DNA of 20,742 bases from a virus. The position numbers and the translations under genes are program-made. Positions within the stretch are counted from its first letter, which is position 1, and each line of letters starts with the position of its first letter. Below, piece after piece: positions 13,747 to 20,742 of the stretch. The notes under the pieces are model-generated. The model was given only the letters and a program-made list of their open reading frames with translations, ran no database searches and had not been told where the DNA came from. The stretch lies in IMG/VR virus record IMGVR_UViG_3300010430_000534, positions 1 to 20,742 of that record. The stretch is one strand, 5' to 3'.

Positions 13747-16700
13747 ATGTCAAATAGATACTTCACAAAGACAGGGCTTGAAGTTATTGACGGTACGCTA
13801 GCTCAAGGGAAGAACGTCAATCAGGTAACTGATGAGACTGACTCTGCGTTTGATTTAGTACAGGGCGAGATCGATACTATACAGACGGTTGCTAACGATG
13901 CCTATAAGTGGGCTAATAACGACCAAGGTGATGAACCTAAGCCTATTGAGCATCCTGATGAGTACTCTGCCAGAGCTAACGCACTAGAAGCTGAGGGACA
14001 TGCTAGCGGTACAGAAGGTGTGTCTACTAGAGCAGATGGTGTAACTGTTATCCAATACACTGCGAAGGATAGAGCACAAGCTGCTAGAGATAGTGAGCTA
14101 GAAGCTATAGCCTCCGCTGCAGCTGCTCTTGCCTCTGAAACCAAAGCAGAACAGTGGGCTACCTACACAGGTGGTACGGTGCCTGGAGAGGTAGAATACT
14201 CTGCCAAGTACTACGCACAGCTCTGTGTAGCTTACTCCGATTCTGCTGCTGCTTCTGCAAGTGCTGCAAGTACCTCTGAAGGTAATGCCCTAGCTAGCGA
14301 ACAAGCTGCTGCTCTCAGCGAAACTAATGCAGGTAACAGCGAGACTGCTGCAGCTCTTAGTGAATCTAATGCTGCCGATAGCGAAGCTGCTGCTGCTCTC
14401 AGTGAATCCAACGCTGCAACTTCTGAGGCTAACGCACTAGCCAGTGAGCAAGCTGCTGAAGCTGCATTTGATGATTTCGATACAAGGTACCTCGGTGCTA
14501 AAGCAAGTGACCCTACACTGGATAACAATGGTGATCCACTAGCCGAAGGAGCCTTGTACTTCAACACTACATCTGATGAGATGAGGGTGTATGACGGAGG
14601 CTCTTGGACGGTAGCTTATGTACCAGCTGGAGATTATATACTCAAGAGCGACATCGATGATACCCCAGTTGACGGAGTAACGGATGCTCCTATCTCCAGT
14701 AACTGGGCCTATGACCACGAGAACGCTACAGCACCTCATGATGGTGTTGTTGTTCCTCAGGACTCCGACACCGGAGCTGCCAGTATACCTGTAGGTACTG
14801 AGGCTCAACGACCTGGCACTCCTGCTTCCGGCATGTTCCGATTCAACACTGACGATCAAGTCTTCGAGGGATATGACGGAACAGACTGGGACACCATAGG
14901 AGGCAGTGTCCAATGGCAATCTCCGATGGTTGGAACTGCTGACCTATTTATAAACGGTGACTTCTCTGATACAGACCTTAGTGACTATATCAATCCAGGT
15001 GCAATAGCTGTAGTTGAGAATGGCGAACTTAAAGTAACTAGAGATGCTCAGTGGTACATAGCACAGGCAGTAACTGTAGAGATAGGCCGTACCTACGTCC
15101 TTAGAGGAAAAGGTAGACCATCTCCCACTAATGACGAGTGTACGTTCAGGGCTGGTACCACAATAAGTATTGGACAATACTTAAACCTATCTGCCACTGA
15201 TGATACACAGATGACTACGATGCAGGGGGAGTTCGTAGCCACTAGCACAACTTGCTACGTGACTCTCGGTGCTGGTAACGCAGGCGATAAGACAGTATAC
15301 TATGACGATATCGAGCTATACGATAAGGCTGGAGCTTATGGTGCGGAAATAACTGCTGAAGCTGGCAAGGGATATCCTGTAATTTTAGGACAGAGTATTC
15401 TCCTTCCAGCCACTCCACGTAACGGAGATGTTGTAGCGGTAATGGATCATGGAGATAACTTCCACCTTGAGCCGTGTGTCGTAGACCCGAATGGTGAAAA
15501 CATAGATGGTTATGGGTCTGGAGACTTTACACTCTCCGGTAGAGGGACCTGTGTGTACTTCACCTACATAGAGGATAAGTGGCAGATAACCTCGCTCACT
15601 CCTTCCAGTGCTGTACTGAAAGACTCCGACACAGGTGCTGCTCAACTTCCTGCAGGTACTGCAGCTCAGAGGCCTGGCACTCCTGCATCTGGTATGCTCA
15701 GGTTCAACGATGATGATGATACCTTTGAAGGGTATGACGGTACTGAGTGGGGAGCTATAGGTGGTGGTGGTGGGGGTGGGGGTGGACTCGCATGGTCTGG
15801 ACCTTACCCTCAGGACGTAGAATCAGGCACCATAGTTGCTAATAGTTACTACCTAGTAACCTTCCAGATCACTGAATACACCTCCGGTTCTGTAACTCCT
15901 ACAGTGGGTGGAACCTCAGGGACCGCACGTAATGCAGTTGGTGTCTGGCAAGAGGTTATACAAGCTACGAACACTAATGCCTTTGCATTCAGTGAGTCTA
16001 GCTTTGTAGGTACCTACGGGACTGCCACAGTCTTTGAGGTAACTGACAGTTCTGGCTCTGCCTACGTGGATGTAGATGCTGAGGATACAAATGGATACTC
16101 GTTGAGATGGGGAGTGACCCTCGTGTTACCTGCCAGCCCTACAGATAATCTGCAAGTGGGCTTCAAGGATCATGACAATAGCTTCCATACGGTGCCTAGT
16201 TACATAGACCCCAATGGTAATGAGGTTGAGGGCGAAGGTACTGGACTCATTAAGCTGGACTCGAAGGGTCAGGCAGGGGTTCTTACTTACATAGACGATA
16301 GGTGGCTGTATACTGATAGTACACCTTTTGCACCTGTAGTCGGTAAGCCTCTGATGCATGTACAGGATATACAGCCAGAAGACACAGCAGGCCAGTCACT
16401 AATCGTAGGAGATACCACAAGGAACCTGACCAGTGTGATAGTAAATGAAATTTCTGGTGCTTCTCTGGTAAACAATACTGTTACGCTACCTGCTGGCGAG
16501 TATTGGATTGAAGCCGAAGCAGCGGTGAATTGCATTAACACTGCTGCTAATGATGGCTTCAGGAACTTCATTGAGGTTGATGGAGTTAAGGTACTCTCAA
16601 GTAATTCAAGTAACGTATCCTACCACAACGCTGTCGATGCCAGTATTTCTGGACGGTTGGTACTTACCGAAGCATCTGATATAACCATAGTCACCACATC

Positions 16701-18477
16701 TAAGTCATCTGTTCCTACAGCTGGGAAACCTAATGACATAACAGGGCAACCGGAGAAGTACGCAGACCTACGCATCTGGCAGATCGACAGGGACATCCAG
16801 AAGTATACTGTCAGTGATCCAGAGAAGTACCTGAAGAAGCCTTTGTTCAGAGCAGAACACATTACAGCTAGTGCTCCGTACATACTGCCCACGGGTACAT
16901 CAGATATTGTGTACAACACGACACCTGTGAATGAGATACCAGGAGCATCTTTAAGTGGTTCTTTGATTACGCTGCCTGCTGGTGAGTACGAGATTCAGGT
17001 TGTTAATCCGAGGCATGGAACAAACAGAGGTACTGTTTGGATAGCCGATTCGTCAAACAATATACTATCTCCACAGTTAGGCGCGTCTGATGGTACTTTC
17101 TACGTAACATTTAGCCATCGTCTCGTTCTAGCTTCTGAAACAACTATTAAAGTCAGGAAAAATATCGGTGCAACAGCCTCTGATCTTGATGTTCTTACTG
17201 GGACACTAGTAGAGCAGATCAGCATCTGGCAGAATGATGCAGTCATGGAGGATTCTATCATCTCCGTGCCTAATCCTGACAAGTGGCTCAAGCAGCCCAT
17301 GTTGCAAGTGGCTCACATTGAACCCTCTGCAACAGATGGTGGTACCTCAGTTTCTGGTGACAACACTAGAACCCTCAATACCGTAATCACCAACGAGATT
17401 ACTGGTGCTTCATTAAGTTCCAATCAGGTAACTCTACCGGCTGGGGAATACTGGTGTGAAATTGATGCGAGTGCTAGTGGTAGTACGGACCCTTTGCAGG
17501 GCCAGCTGTTAGACGCAAGTGATGATTCGGTCCTGTTAACAGGTATACCTGTAAGGCCTGAGGCGTTCAAAAACCAGACAGTTACTATATCTGGCAAACT
17601 CACATTCTCGACAGCAACCGCAGTATACATCAACACTTACATTGGTGGTAGTGGGGTAGCGGATACTGGACTCGGATATCCTGCAGGTTCAGGGGAAGAT
17701 AACCGTTACGTTGTAGCAAACTTCTGGAGACTAGACGCAGTAGTCCAGCAGCCTAGAATCCATAAGCAAGCTAACACTGCTATCTCAGGTGCTTATGTAA
17801 CTGGTGATATCTTTGGTGGTGAATTGATCTATAGCACTGCCTCAGCCTTCAACGTGGCACCTGTTAGTTGTATGTCTGATGATTTGACTACAGCACTGTT
17901 CATCAACACGCAGACTGGAGTCACCATGACCTCTCCAGCTATCAACACGATCTACAATGTGTTCATCGTGAAGTACACTGGAGATACATACGGTATAGAG
18001 TACGATACAGATATAGATGGTGCAAATCTTCCAGGCACTGTAGTTGCTCAAAGGTGGCTAGGTGTTATATGGATAGACTCTAGTGGTGACATTATAAAGT
18101 TTAAGCAGAATCAGGATTTTGTCCGGTTCCTGAGTCCTGGCGATACTAAGATAGGCTCTGGGTTTACAAGTGCAAACTGGACAGCACTGGATATATCTAT
18201 ACTCCCAACCGCTAGGATCAGAGAAATTCATTTCCTGCCTGTATCAGACACCGCATCAGCAACAACTATGAGTTGGGGGTGGAGCAACTCTGAGAATATG
18301 AGTGATGGTTCTTCTCAAACTGCTACCACAACAAACATCAGTGACGGGTATACTACTAGCAGATTTTCGACTAACTGGACAATAGTCCCACTGAGTGCTC
18401 CAACGACTTTGTATATTAGAGAGCATGGTTCTTATGCTGGCAGTGTATCTGCTTGGGGCCTTAAGCTTAAACGATAA
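13747..18477 (+). CDS. Giant modular tail fibre with carbohydrate-binding-like and receptor-binding modules
   Basis: This 1576-residue fibre is built of clear modules. Residues 1-50 are a virion anchor homologous to the collar fibre. Residues of about 100-242 form an Ala/Ser-rich coiled-coil shaft with 14-residue repeats. Neck motifs (RFNTDDQVFEGYDG type) lie near 339-388 and 625-674. Residues 399-528 resemble a carbohydrate-binding module of the galactose-binding fold (DLFINGDFS to YYDDIELYD). Residues 531-624 and 769-866 are two copies of a beta module containing DH..NFH/SFH and DPNG. A poly-Gly hinge lies at 672-680, and a module with YLVTFQITEYTSGSVTPTVG at 681-768. Three beta-sandwich receptor-type modules (867-1030, 1031-1182, 1183-1340) and a C-terminal domain shared with the next gene finish it. 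Trimerisation is likely. AAGGAAA precedes the start. Confidence 0.9.
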   Translation: MSNRYFTKTGLEVIDGTLAQGKNVNQVTDETDSAFDLVQGEIDTIQTVANDAYKWANNDQGDEPKPIEHPDEYSARANALEAEGHASGTEGVSTRADGVTVIQYTAKDRAQAARDSELEAIASAAAALASETKAEQWATYTGGTVPGEVEYSAKYYAQLCVAYSDSAAASASAASTSEGNALASEQAAALSETNAGNSETAAALSESNAADSEAAAALSESNAATSEANALASEQAAEAAFDDFDTRYLGAKASDPTLDNNGDPLAEGALYFNTTSDEMRVYDGGSWTVAYVPAGDYILKSDIDDTPVDGVTDAPISSNWAYDHENATAPHDGVVVPQDSDTGAASIPVGTEAQRPGTPASGMFRFNTDDQVFEGYDGTDWDTIGGSVQWQSPMVGTADLFINGDFSDTDLSDYINPGAIAVVENGELKVTRDAQWYIAQAVTVEIGRTYVLRGKGRPSPTNDECTFRAGTTISIGQYLNLSATDDTQMTTMQGEFVATSTTCYVTLGAGNAGDKTVYYDDIELYDKAGAYGAEITAEAGKGYPVILGQSILLPATPRNGDVVAVMDHGDNFHLEPCVVDPNGENIDGYGSGDFTLSGRGTCVYFTYIEDKWQITSLTPSSAVLKDSDTGAAQLPAGTAAQRPGTPASGMLRFNDDDDTFEGYDGTEWGAIGGGGGGGGGLAWSGPYPQDVESGTIVANSYYLVTFQITEYTSGSVTPTVGGTSGTARNAVGVWQEVIQATNTNAFAFSESSFVGTYGTATVFEVTDSSGSAYVDVDAEDTNGYSLRWGVTLVLPASPTDNLQVGFKDHDNSFHTVPSYIDPNGNEVEGEGTGLIKLDSKGQAGVLTYIDDRWLYTDSTPFAPVVGKPLMHVQDIQPEDTAGQSLIVGDTTRNLTSVIVNEISGASLVNNTVTLPAGEYWIEAEAAVNCINTAANDGFRNFIEVDGVKVLSSNSSNVSYHNAVDASISGRLVLTEASDITIVTTSKSSVPTAGKPNDITGQPEKYADLRIWQIDRDIQKYTVSDPEKYLKKPLFRAEHITASAPYILPTGTSDIVYNTTPVNEIPGASLSGSLITLPAGEYEIQVVNPRHGTNRGTVWIADSSNNILSPQLGASDGTFYVTFSHRLVLASETTIKVRKNIGATASDLDVLTGTLVEQISIWQNDAVMEDSIISVPNPDKWLKQPMLQVAHIEPSATDGGTSVSGDNTRTLNTVITNEITGASLSSNQVTLPAGEYWCEIDASASGSTDPLQGQLLDASDDSVLLTGIPVRPEAFKNQTVTISGKLTFSTATAVYINTYIGGSGVADTGLGYPAGSGEDNRYVVANFWRLDAVVQQPRIHKQANTAISGAYVTGDIFGGELIYSTASAFNVAPVSCMSDDLTTALFINTQTGVTMTSPAINTIYNVFIVKYTGDTYGIEYDTDIDGANLPGTVVAQRWLGVIWIDSSGDIIKFKQNQDFVRFLSPGDTKIGSGFTSANWTALDISILPTARIREIHFLPVSDTASATTMSWGWSNSENMSDGSSQTATTTNISDGYTTSRFSTNWTIVPLSAPTTLYIREHGSYAGSVSAWGLKLKR
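14269..14436 (+). repeat. Four 42-base units coding for 14-residue Ala/Ser coiled-coil repeats
   Basis: Units at 14269-14310, 14311-14352, 14353-14394 and 14395-14436 encode variants of the pattern xxSExNAxxSExAA (for example ALSETNAGNSETAA). Each unit is exactly 42 bases, so changes in copy number keep the frame and only lengthen or shorten the fibre shaft. The peptide SETNAGNSETAAA also occurs in the shaft of the collar fibre (about 11503-11541), with very similar DNA. Confidence 0.85.
15760..15786 (+). repeat. Nine-glycine tract (GGT/GGG run) in the giant fibre
   Basis: Four GGT codons are followed by GGG GGT GGG GGT GGA, coding for nine consecutive glycines at residues 672-680. It separates the end of a neck motif from the next beta module, so it is likely a flexible hinge. 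The triplet run could change length by slippage without changing frame. Confidence 0.85.
16345..17766 (+). repeat. Three tandem receptor-type beta modules in the giant fibre
   Basis: Copies begin at 16345, 16837 and 17293 with KPLMHVQD, KPLFRAEH and QPMLQVAH. Each holds the core NEI(S/P/T)GASL followed about 8-10 residues later by TLPAGEY, and the first ends IWQID and the last FWRLD. Copy length is about 152-164 residues. The pattern is that of a jelly-roll module common at the tips of phage fibres, with some resemblance to C1q/TNF sandwiches; the fold is inferred. The middle copy is the most divergent at its start. Confidence 0.85.
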
Positions 18478-18483
18478 AGGAGA
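18471..18483 (+). repeat. 13-base direct repeat at the giant fibre stop codon (copy 1)
   Basis: ACGATAAAGGAGA spans the last arginine codon, the stop and the ribosome site of the following gene. The identical 13 bases occur at 20646-20658 at the end of the next fibre gene. The repeat could come from duplication of the whole 3' domain plus ribosome site. Confidence 0.8.
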
Positions 18484-18489
18484 TTAACT

Positions 18490-20652
18490 ATGAGTAGAGT
18501 TCAAGATGTATTCGGTGGGTCTCCTAAGACTGTGCTGAATAAACCGTTCATGCATGTACAAAATCGACAAGCCCAAAACACTGCTAGAGGCTCTTCTTCT
18601 GCAGGAGCTAATGATCGCTCTTTTAATACTACGTTGGTTAACGAAATACCTGGAGCCGTAGTAAGTGATCCCTATATCAGCCTGCCTGCGGGAGTTTACT
18701 ATGTTGAAGGCATGGTCCCAGGACAAGATACTGAAATGTACAGGGCCGAGGTACATGATGATGGTGGCACTCAGTTGCTAATAGGACCAAACCGGTACAT
18801 AGCTGGAGCCTCCCATTCTTCATCGGCTAAGGTAGCTGGGCAGATAACACTGTCGTCAACGGCTAATATTAAATTGGTTTCTAGGCATGGAAAGGCACTT
18901 GCTGCTTCTGGACTAGGGACACCTTTCAATCAGCCTGTAGAAGTTTATGAAGATTTTAGAATCTGGAAGCTCGATGAGGCCATTGAGACCGTAGTCAAGC
19001 AGAACCCTCTGTACAAAGAGATCAGACCTCTGATGCATGTGCAGTACCAAGAAAATATTGGCGTAGTTGGTGACACAGTACCGAGTGGGCTTGGAAGACG
19101 GCCACTGAACACTACTTTGATCAATGAGATTTCCGGTGCCTCATTATCTTCTGAGGTTATCACTTTGCCAGCTGGTGAGTACGAGATAGATGCTACCACC
19201 GTGTTAAGAGCCGGTGCAGCCGATGCTGCAAGATACACATCCACCGGAATCAAAAGAGACTCCGATGATGTAACACTTTTACGGGGATTGAACGCTGGGC
19301 CAAGGAATGCCCATGAGATGCACCATGCAATAACATCAGGTAGGTTCACCCTTTCGGTTGAAACCGATGTCTACCTCTATACGTATACAACTGCTGCATC
19401 GCAGACCATAGCTGCTTGCAGTGAGACAGGATCAAATGAAGTCTACGCTGACGTACGCATCTGGAGAGTTGACGCACTGAAGACCATAGAGTCCTACGGT
19501 GACTCAGAGCTTACACTGGCTAGGCCTTTTATGCATGTGCAGGATCAGAAGACTAATGGTACTAGTGGAGGAGCTTCAGTAACTAGTTCGCAACTTAGAG
19601 ATTTAAATACTGTACTTACTAATGAGATCAGTGGAGCATCTTTAAGTTCAGATGAGATTACACTGCCTGCTGGAGAATACTATATAGAAGCCTACTCACA
19701 ATGTTACAATACATCCGGAAACAGGCTTTTGATAGAGGACACATCATCAACTCAGTTACTGTTAGGTACATCAATATATGCACACCCTACAGGAGTAGCA
19801 AGGAGTGTTCCAGTTTCAGGTAGAGTAACATTAGCTTCCACCACAGTGATACGAGTAAGGCACTATACACAAGCAGTCTCCGCTAATGGTCTTGGAGTAC
19901 CGGAAGCTTCTACACTGAGTGATGATGAAGTCTACACGGATATTAAGATATGGCAGATAGACGCAGTTACCCAGACTCCAGTACTGATAAATGATAAACT
20001 CTACCCACTGCCAGGAAACACTATAGTCACTGGCAATATGCATGGGCTTGAGTATGCCTACAATGGAACCAGTAGTGTCACAGTACAGCCTGGAATCTGC
20101 ATGGACTCTCTGAATAAGGAGATACTCTGCTTACCTAGTGCTGTGAACGTTACGATAGGCACTACGATCAATGAGATATACAATCTGTTTATCTGCAAGA
20201 CCTCGGCTGGTGCTGTCAGTGTACAGACGGACACCGATGTTAACGGTGCGAATCTGACAGGGACCTATGATTACTTCAGGTGGATAGGGTTTGTAGCTAC
20301 GAATAGCTCTGGGAATGTATATGAGTTTAACACTAAAGAAGACTACGTGTCATATCCATTAAGCACTTCCGCACCCAGTCTTGGTACAGTATCAGGAACT
20401 ACTACCTTTGATATATCAACAGTACTGCCAGCAGGGAGAATTGCTATGCTTCTCCCAGCGAGTATAGGACAGAACACAGGTAAGCTCACCCATTGGTATA
20501 ATACCAGTGATGCCACTGATAAACTTTCTTATCAGAATTCCTACTATGGTTTTTCAACTTTATGGCTAGTTCCAGATGATGATAAGATTAAAGTTTTGGC
20601 TAGTGGATGGACACCAGTGGTTTACGTAGCTGGGGTCAAACTCAGACGATAA
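18490..20652 (+). CDS. Second receptor-binding fibre/tip protein, paralogous to the 3' half of the giant fibre
   Basis: The 720-residue product starts almost at once with three copies of the receptor-type beta module (residues 18-178, 179-344 and 345 to about 500). It then has the same C-terminal domain as the giant fibre (about 501-720), recognisable by the shared pattern D.NGANL.GT....RW.GF/GV and the ending KLRR versus KLKR. It has no anchor, no coiled-coil shaft and no neck motif. It therefore cannot join the virion the way the first two fibres probably do. It may cap or branch from the giant fibre, or attach through its first 17 residues. AAGGAG lies just before ATG 18490. It is a gene of its own rather than a frameshifted remnant, because module borders are complete and it has its own ribosome site. 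Confidence 0.87.
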   Translation: MSRVQDVFGGSPKTVLNKPFMHVQNRQAQNTARGSSSAGANDRSFNTTLVNEIPGAVVSDPYISLPAGVYYVEGMVPGQDTEMYRAEVHDDGGTQLLIGPNRYIAGASHSSSAKVAGQITLSSTANIKLVSRHGKALAASGLGTPFNQPVEVYEDFRIWKLDEAIETVVKQNPLYKEIRPLMHVQYQENIGVVGDTVPSGLGRRPLNTTLINEISGASLSSEVITLPAGEYEIDATTVLRAGAADAARYTSTGIKRDSDDVTLLRGLNAGPRNAHEMHHAITSGRFTLSVETDVYLYTYTTAASQTIAACSETGSNEVYADVRIWRVDALKTIESYGDSELTLARPFMHVQDQKTNGTSGGASVTSSQLRDLNTVLTNEISGASLSSDEITLPAGEYYIEAYSQCYNTSGNRLLIEDTSSTQLLLGTSIYAHPTGVARSVPVSGRVTLASTTVIRVRHYTQAVSANGLGVPEASTLSDDEVYTDIKIWQIDAVTQTPVLINDKLYPLPGNTIVTGNMHGLEYAYNGTSSVTVQPGICMDSLNKEILCLPSAVNVTIGTTINEIYNLFICKTSAGAVSVQTDTDVNGANLTGTYDYFRWIGFVATNSSGNVYEFNTKEDYVSYPLSTSAPSLGTVSGTTTFDISTVLPAGRIAMLLPASIGQNTGKLTHWYNTSDATDKLSYQNSYYGFSTLWLVPDDDKIKVLASGWTPVVYVAGVKLRR
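18541..19989 (+). repeat. Three tandem receptor-type beta modules in the second fibre
   Basis: Copies begin at 18541 (KPFMHVQN), 19024 (RPLMHVQY) and 19522 (RPFMHVQD). All carry NEI(P/S)GA and (S/T)LPAGEY or PAGVY cores and end in IWK.D, IWRVD and IWQID. ATGCATGTRCA recurs at DNA level at each module start, as it does at 16354 in the giant fibre. Sequence between the cores differs strongly from copy to copy, as expected for surface loops that bind different ligands. Confidence 0.85.
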
Positions 20653-20658
20653 AGGAGA
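20646..20658 (+). repeat. 13-base direct repeat at the second fibre stop codon (copy 2)
   Basis: ACGATAAAGGAGA here matches 18471-18483 exactly, again covering the last arginine codon, the stop and the next ribosome site. Together the two copies mark the ends of the second fibre gene. Confidence 0.8.
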
Positions 20659-20663
20659 ATCAA

Positions 20664-20742
20664 ATGAAATACGCATGGATTGAAGGAACAGAAATAGTAC
20701 AGGAGGAAGTCTTTGATGAGTTCGGTGAACCATTTGATCCTC
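20664..20742 (+). CDS. Start of a further gene, cut by the window end; possible fibre accessory protein
   Basis: ATG 20664 follows AAAGGAGA with a five-base gap and opens a frame that stays open to the window end (MKYAWIEGTEIVQEEV at the start, about 26 residues visible). The MKYAWIE beginning resembles small proteins found after fibre genes in phages, but too little is present to name it. It is probably co-transcribed with the fibres. Confidence 0.65.
   Translation, partial: MKYAWIEGTEIVQEEVFDEFGEPFDP

Noticed and set aside
14269-14436. CRISPR-like array
   Set aside because: The 42-base units are adjacent without spacers, in frame within a fibre gene, and encode Ala/Ser coiled-coil repeats.
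18475-18492. The second fibre as a frameshifted continuation of the giant fibre
   Set aside because: The giant fibre has a complete C-terminal domain before its stop, and the next gene has its own ribosome site and start and begins with a complete module.

Overview
The window is a contiguous block of virion-structure genes from a tailed bacteriophage. Every gene is on the + strand and the genes are tightly packed. The order is small terminase, large terminase, portal, scaffold, major capsid protein, head-tail connector, nozzle and fibres, with no tape-measure or tail-tube gene, which is the layout of a short-tailed (podovirus-type) phage. GC content looks moderate. The capsid gene uses CGT/CGC for every arginine, as highly expressed genes of enteric-type Gammaproteobacteria do, while its neighbours use many AGA/AGG codons. 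A gammaproteobacterial host is therefore plausible but not proven. I cannot name the phage.

Region by region: 1-220 is non-coding, with G- and C-tracts, small hairpins and the first copy of a promoter-like motif. 221-2704 holds the packaging genes: small terminase, a small overlapping gene and large terminase. 2705-2829 is a structured leader. 2830-5503 holds the portal and a small overlapping gene. 5504-5685 is a leader with hairpins. 5686-7721 holds scaffold and major capsid protein, closed by a hairpin plus a strong intrinsic terminator (7728-7786). 7853-11136 holds the connector and a nozzle protein that carries an inserted lectin-like domain. 11166-20652 is an adhesion region of about 9.5 kb: a collar-type fibre with a His-rich tip, two small unknown genes, a giant 1576-residue modular fibre and a 720-residue fibre/tip protein. 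A further gene starts at 20664 and runs off the window. No gene-free stretch exceeds about 220 bases.

How the genes fit together: the terminases cut DNA and pump it through the portal into a shell assembled by capsid protein on the scaffold. The connector and nozzle then close the vertex, and the two anchored fibres carry receptor-binding modules. Four short, similar A/T-rich motifs (near 177, 2702, 5499 and 7814) sit before the packaging, portal, scaffold/capsid and tail gene groups. The last lies just after the terminator. They look like a phage-specific promoter set.

The most interesting features are this motif family, the structured leaders behind it, the lectin-like insertion in the nozzle, and the fibre region, where one beta-sandwich module of about 155 residues occurs six times over two adjacent genes that also share a C-terminal domain. 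No RNA genes, insertion sequences or CRISPR arrays were seen.
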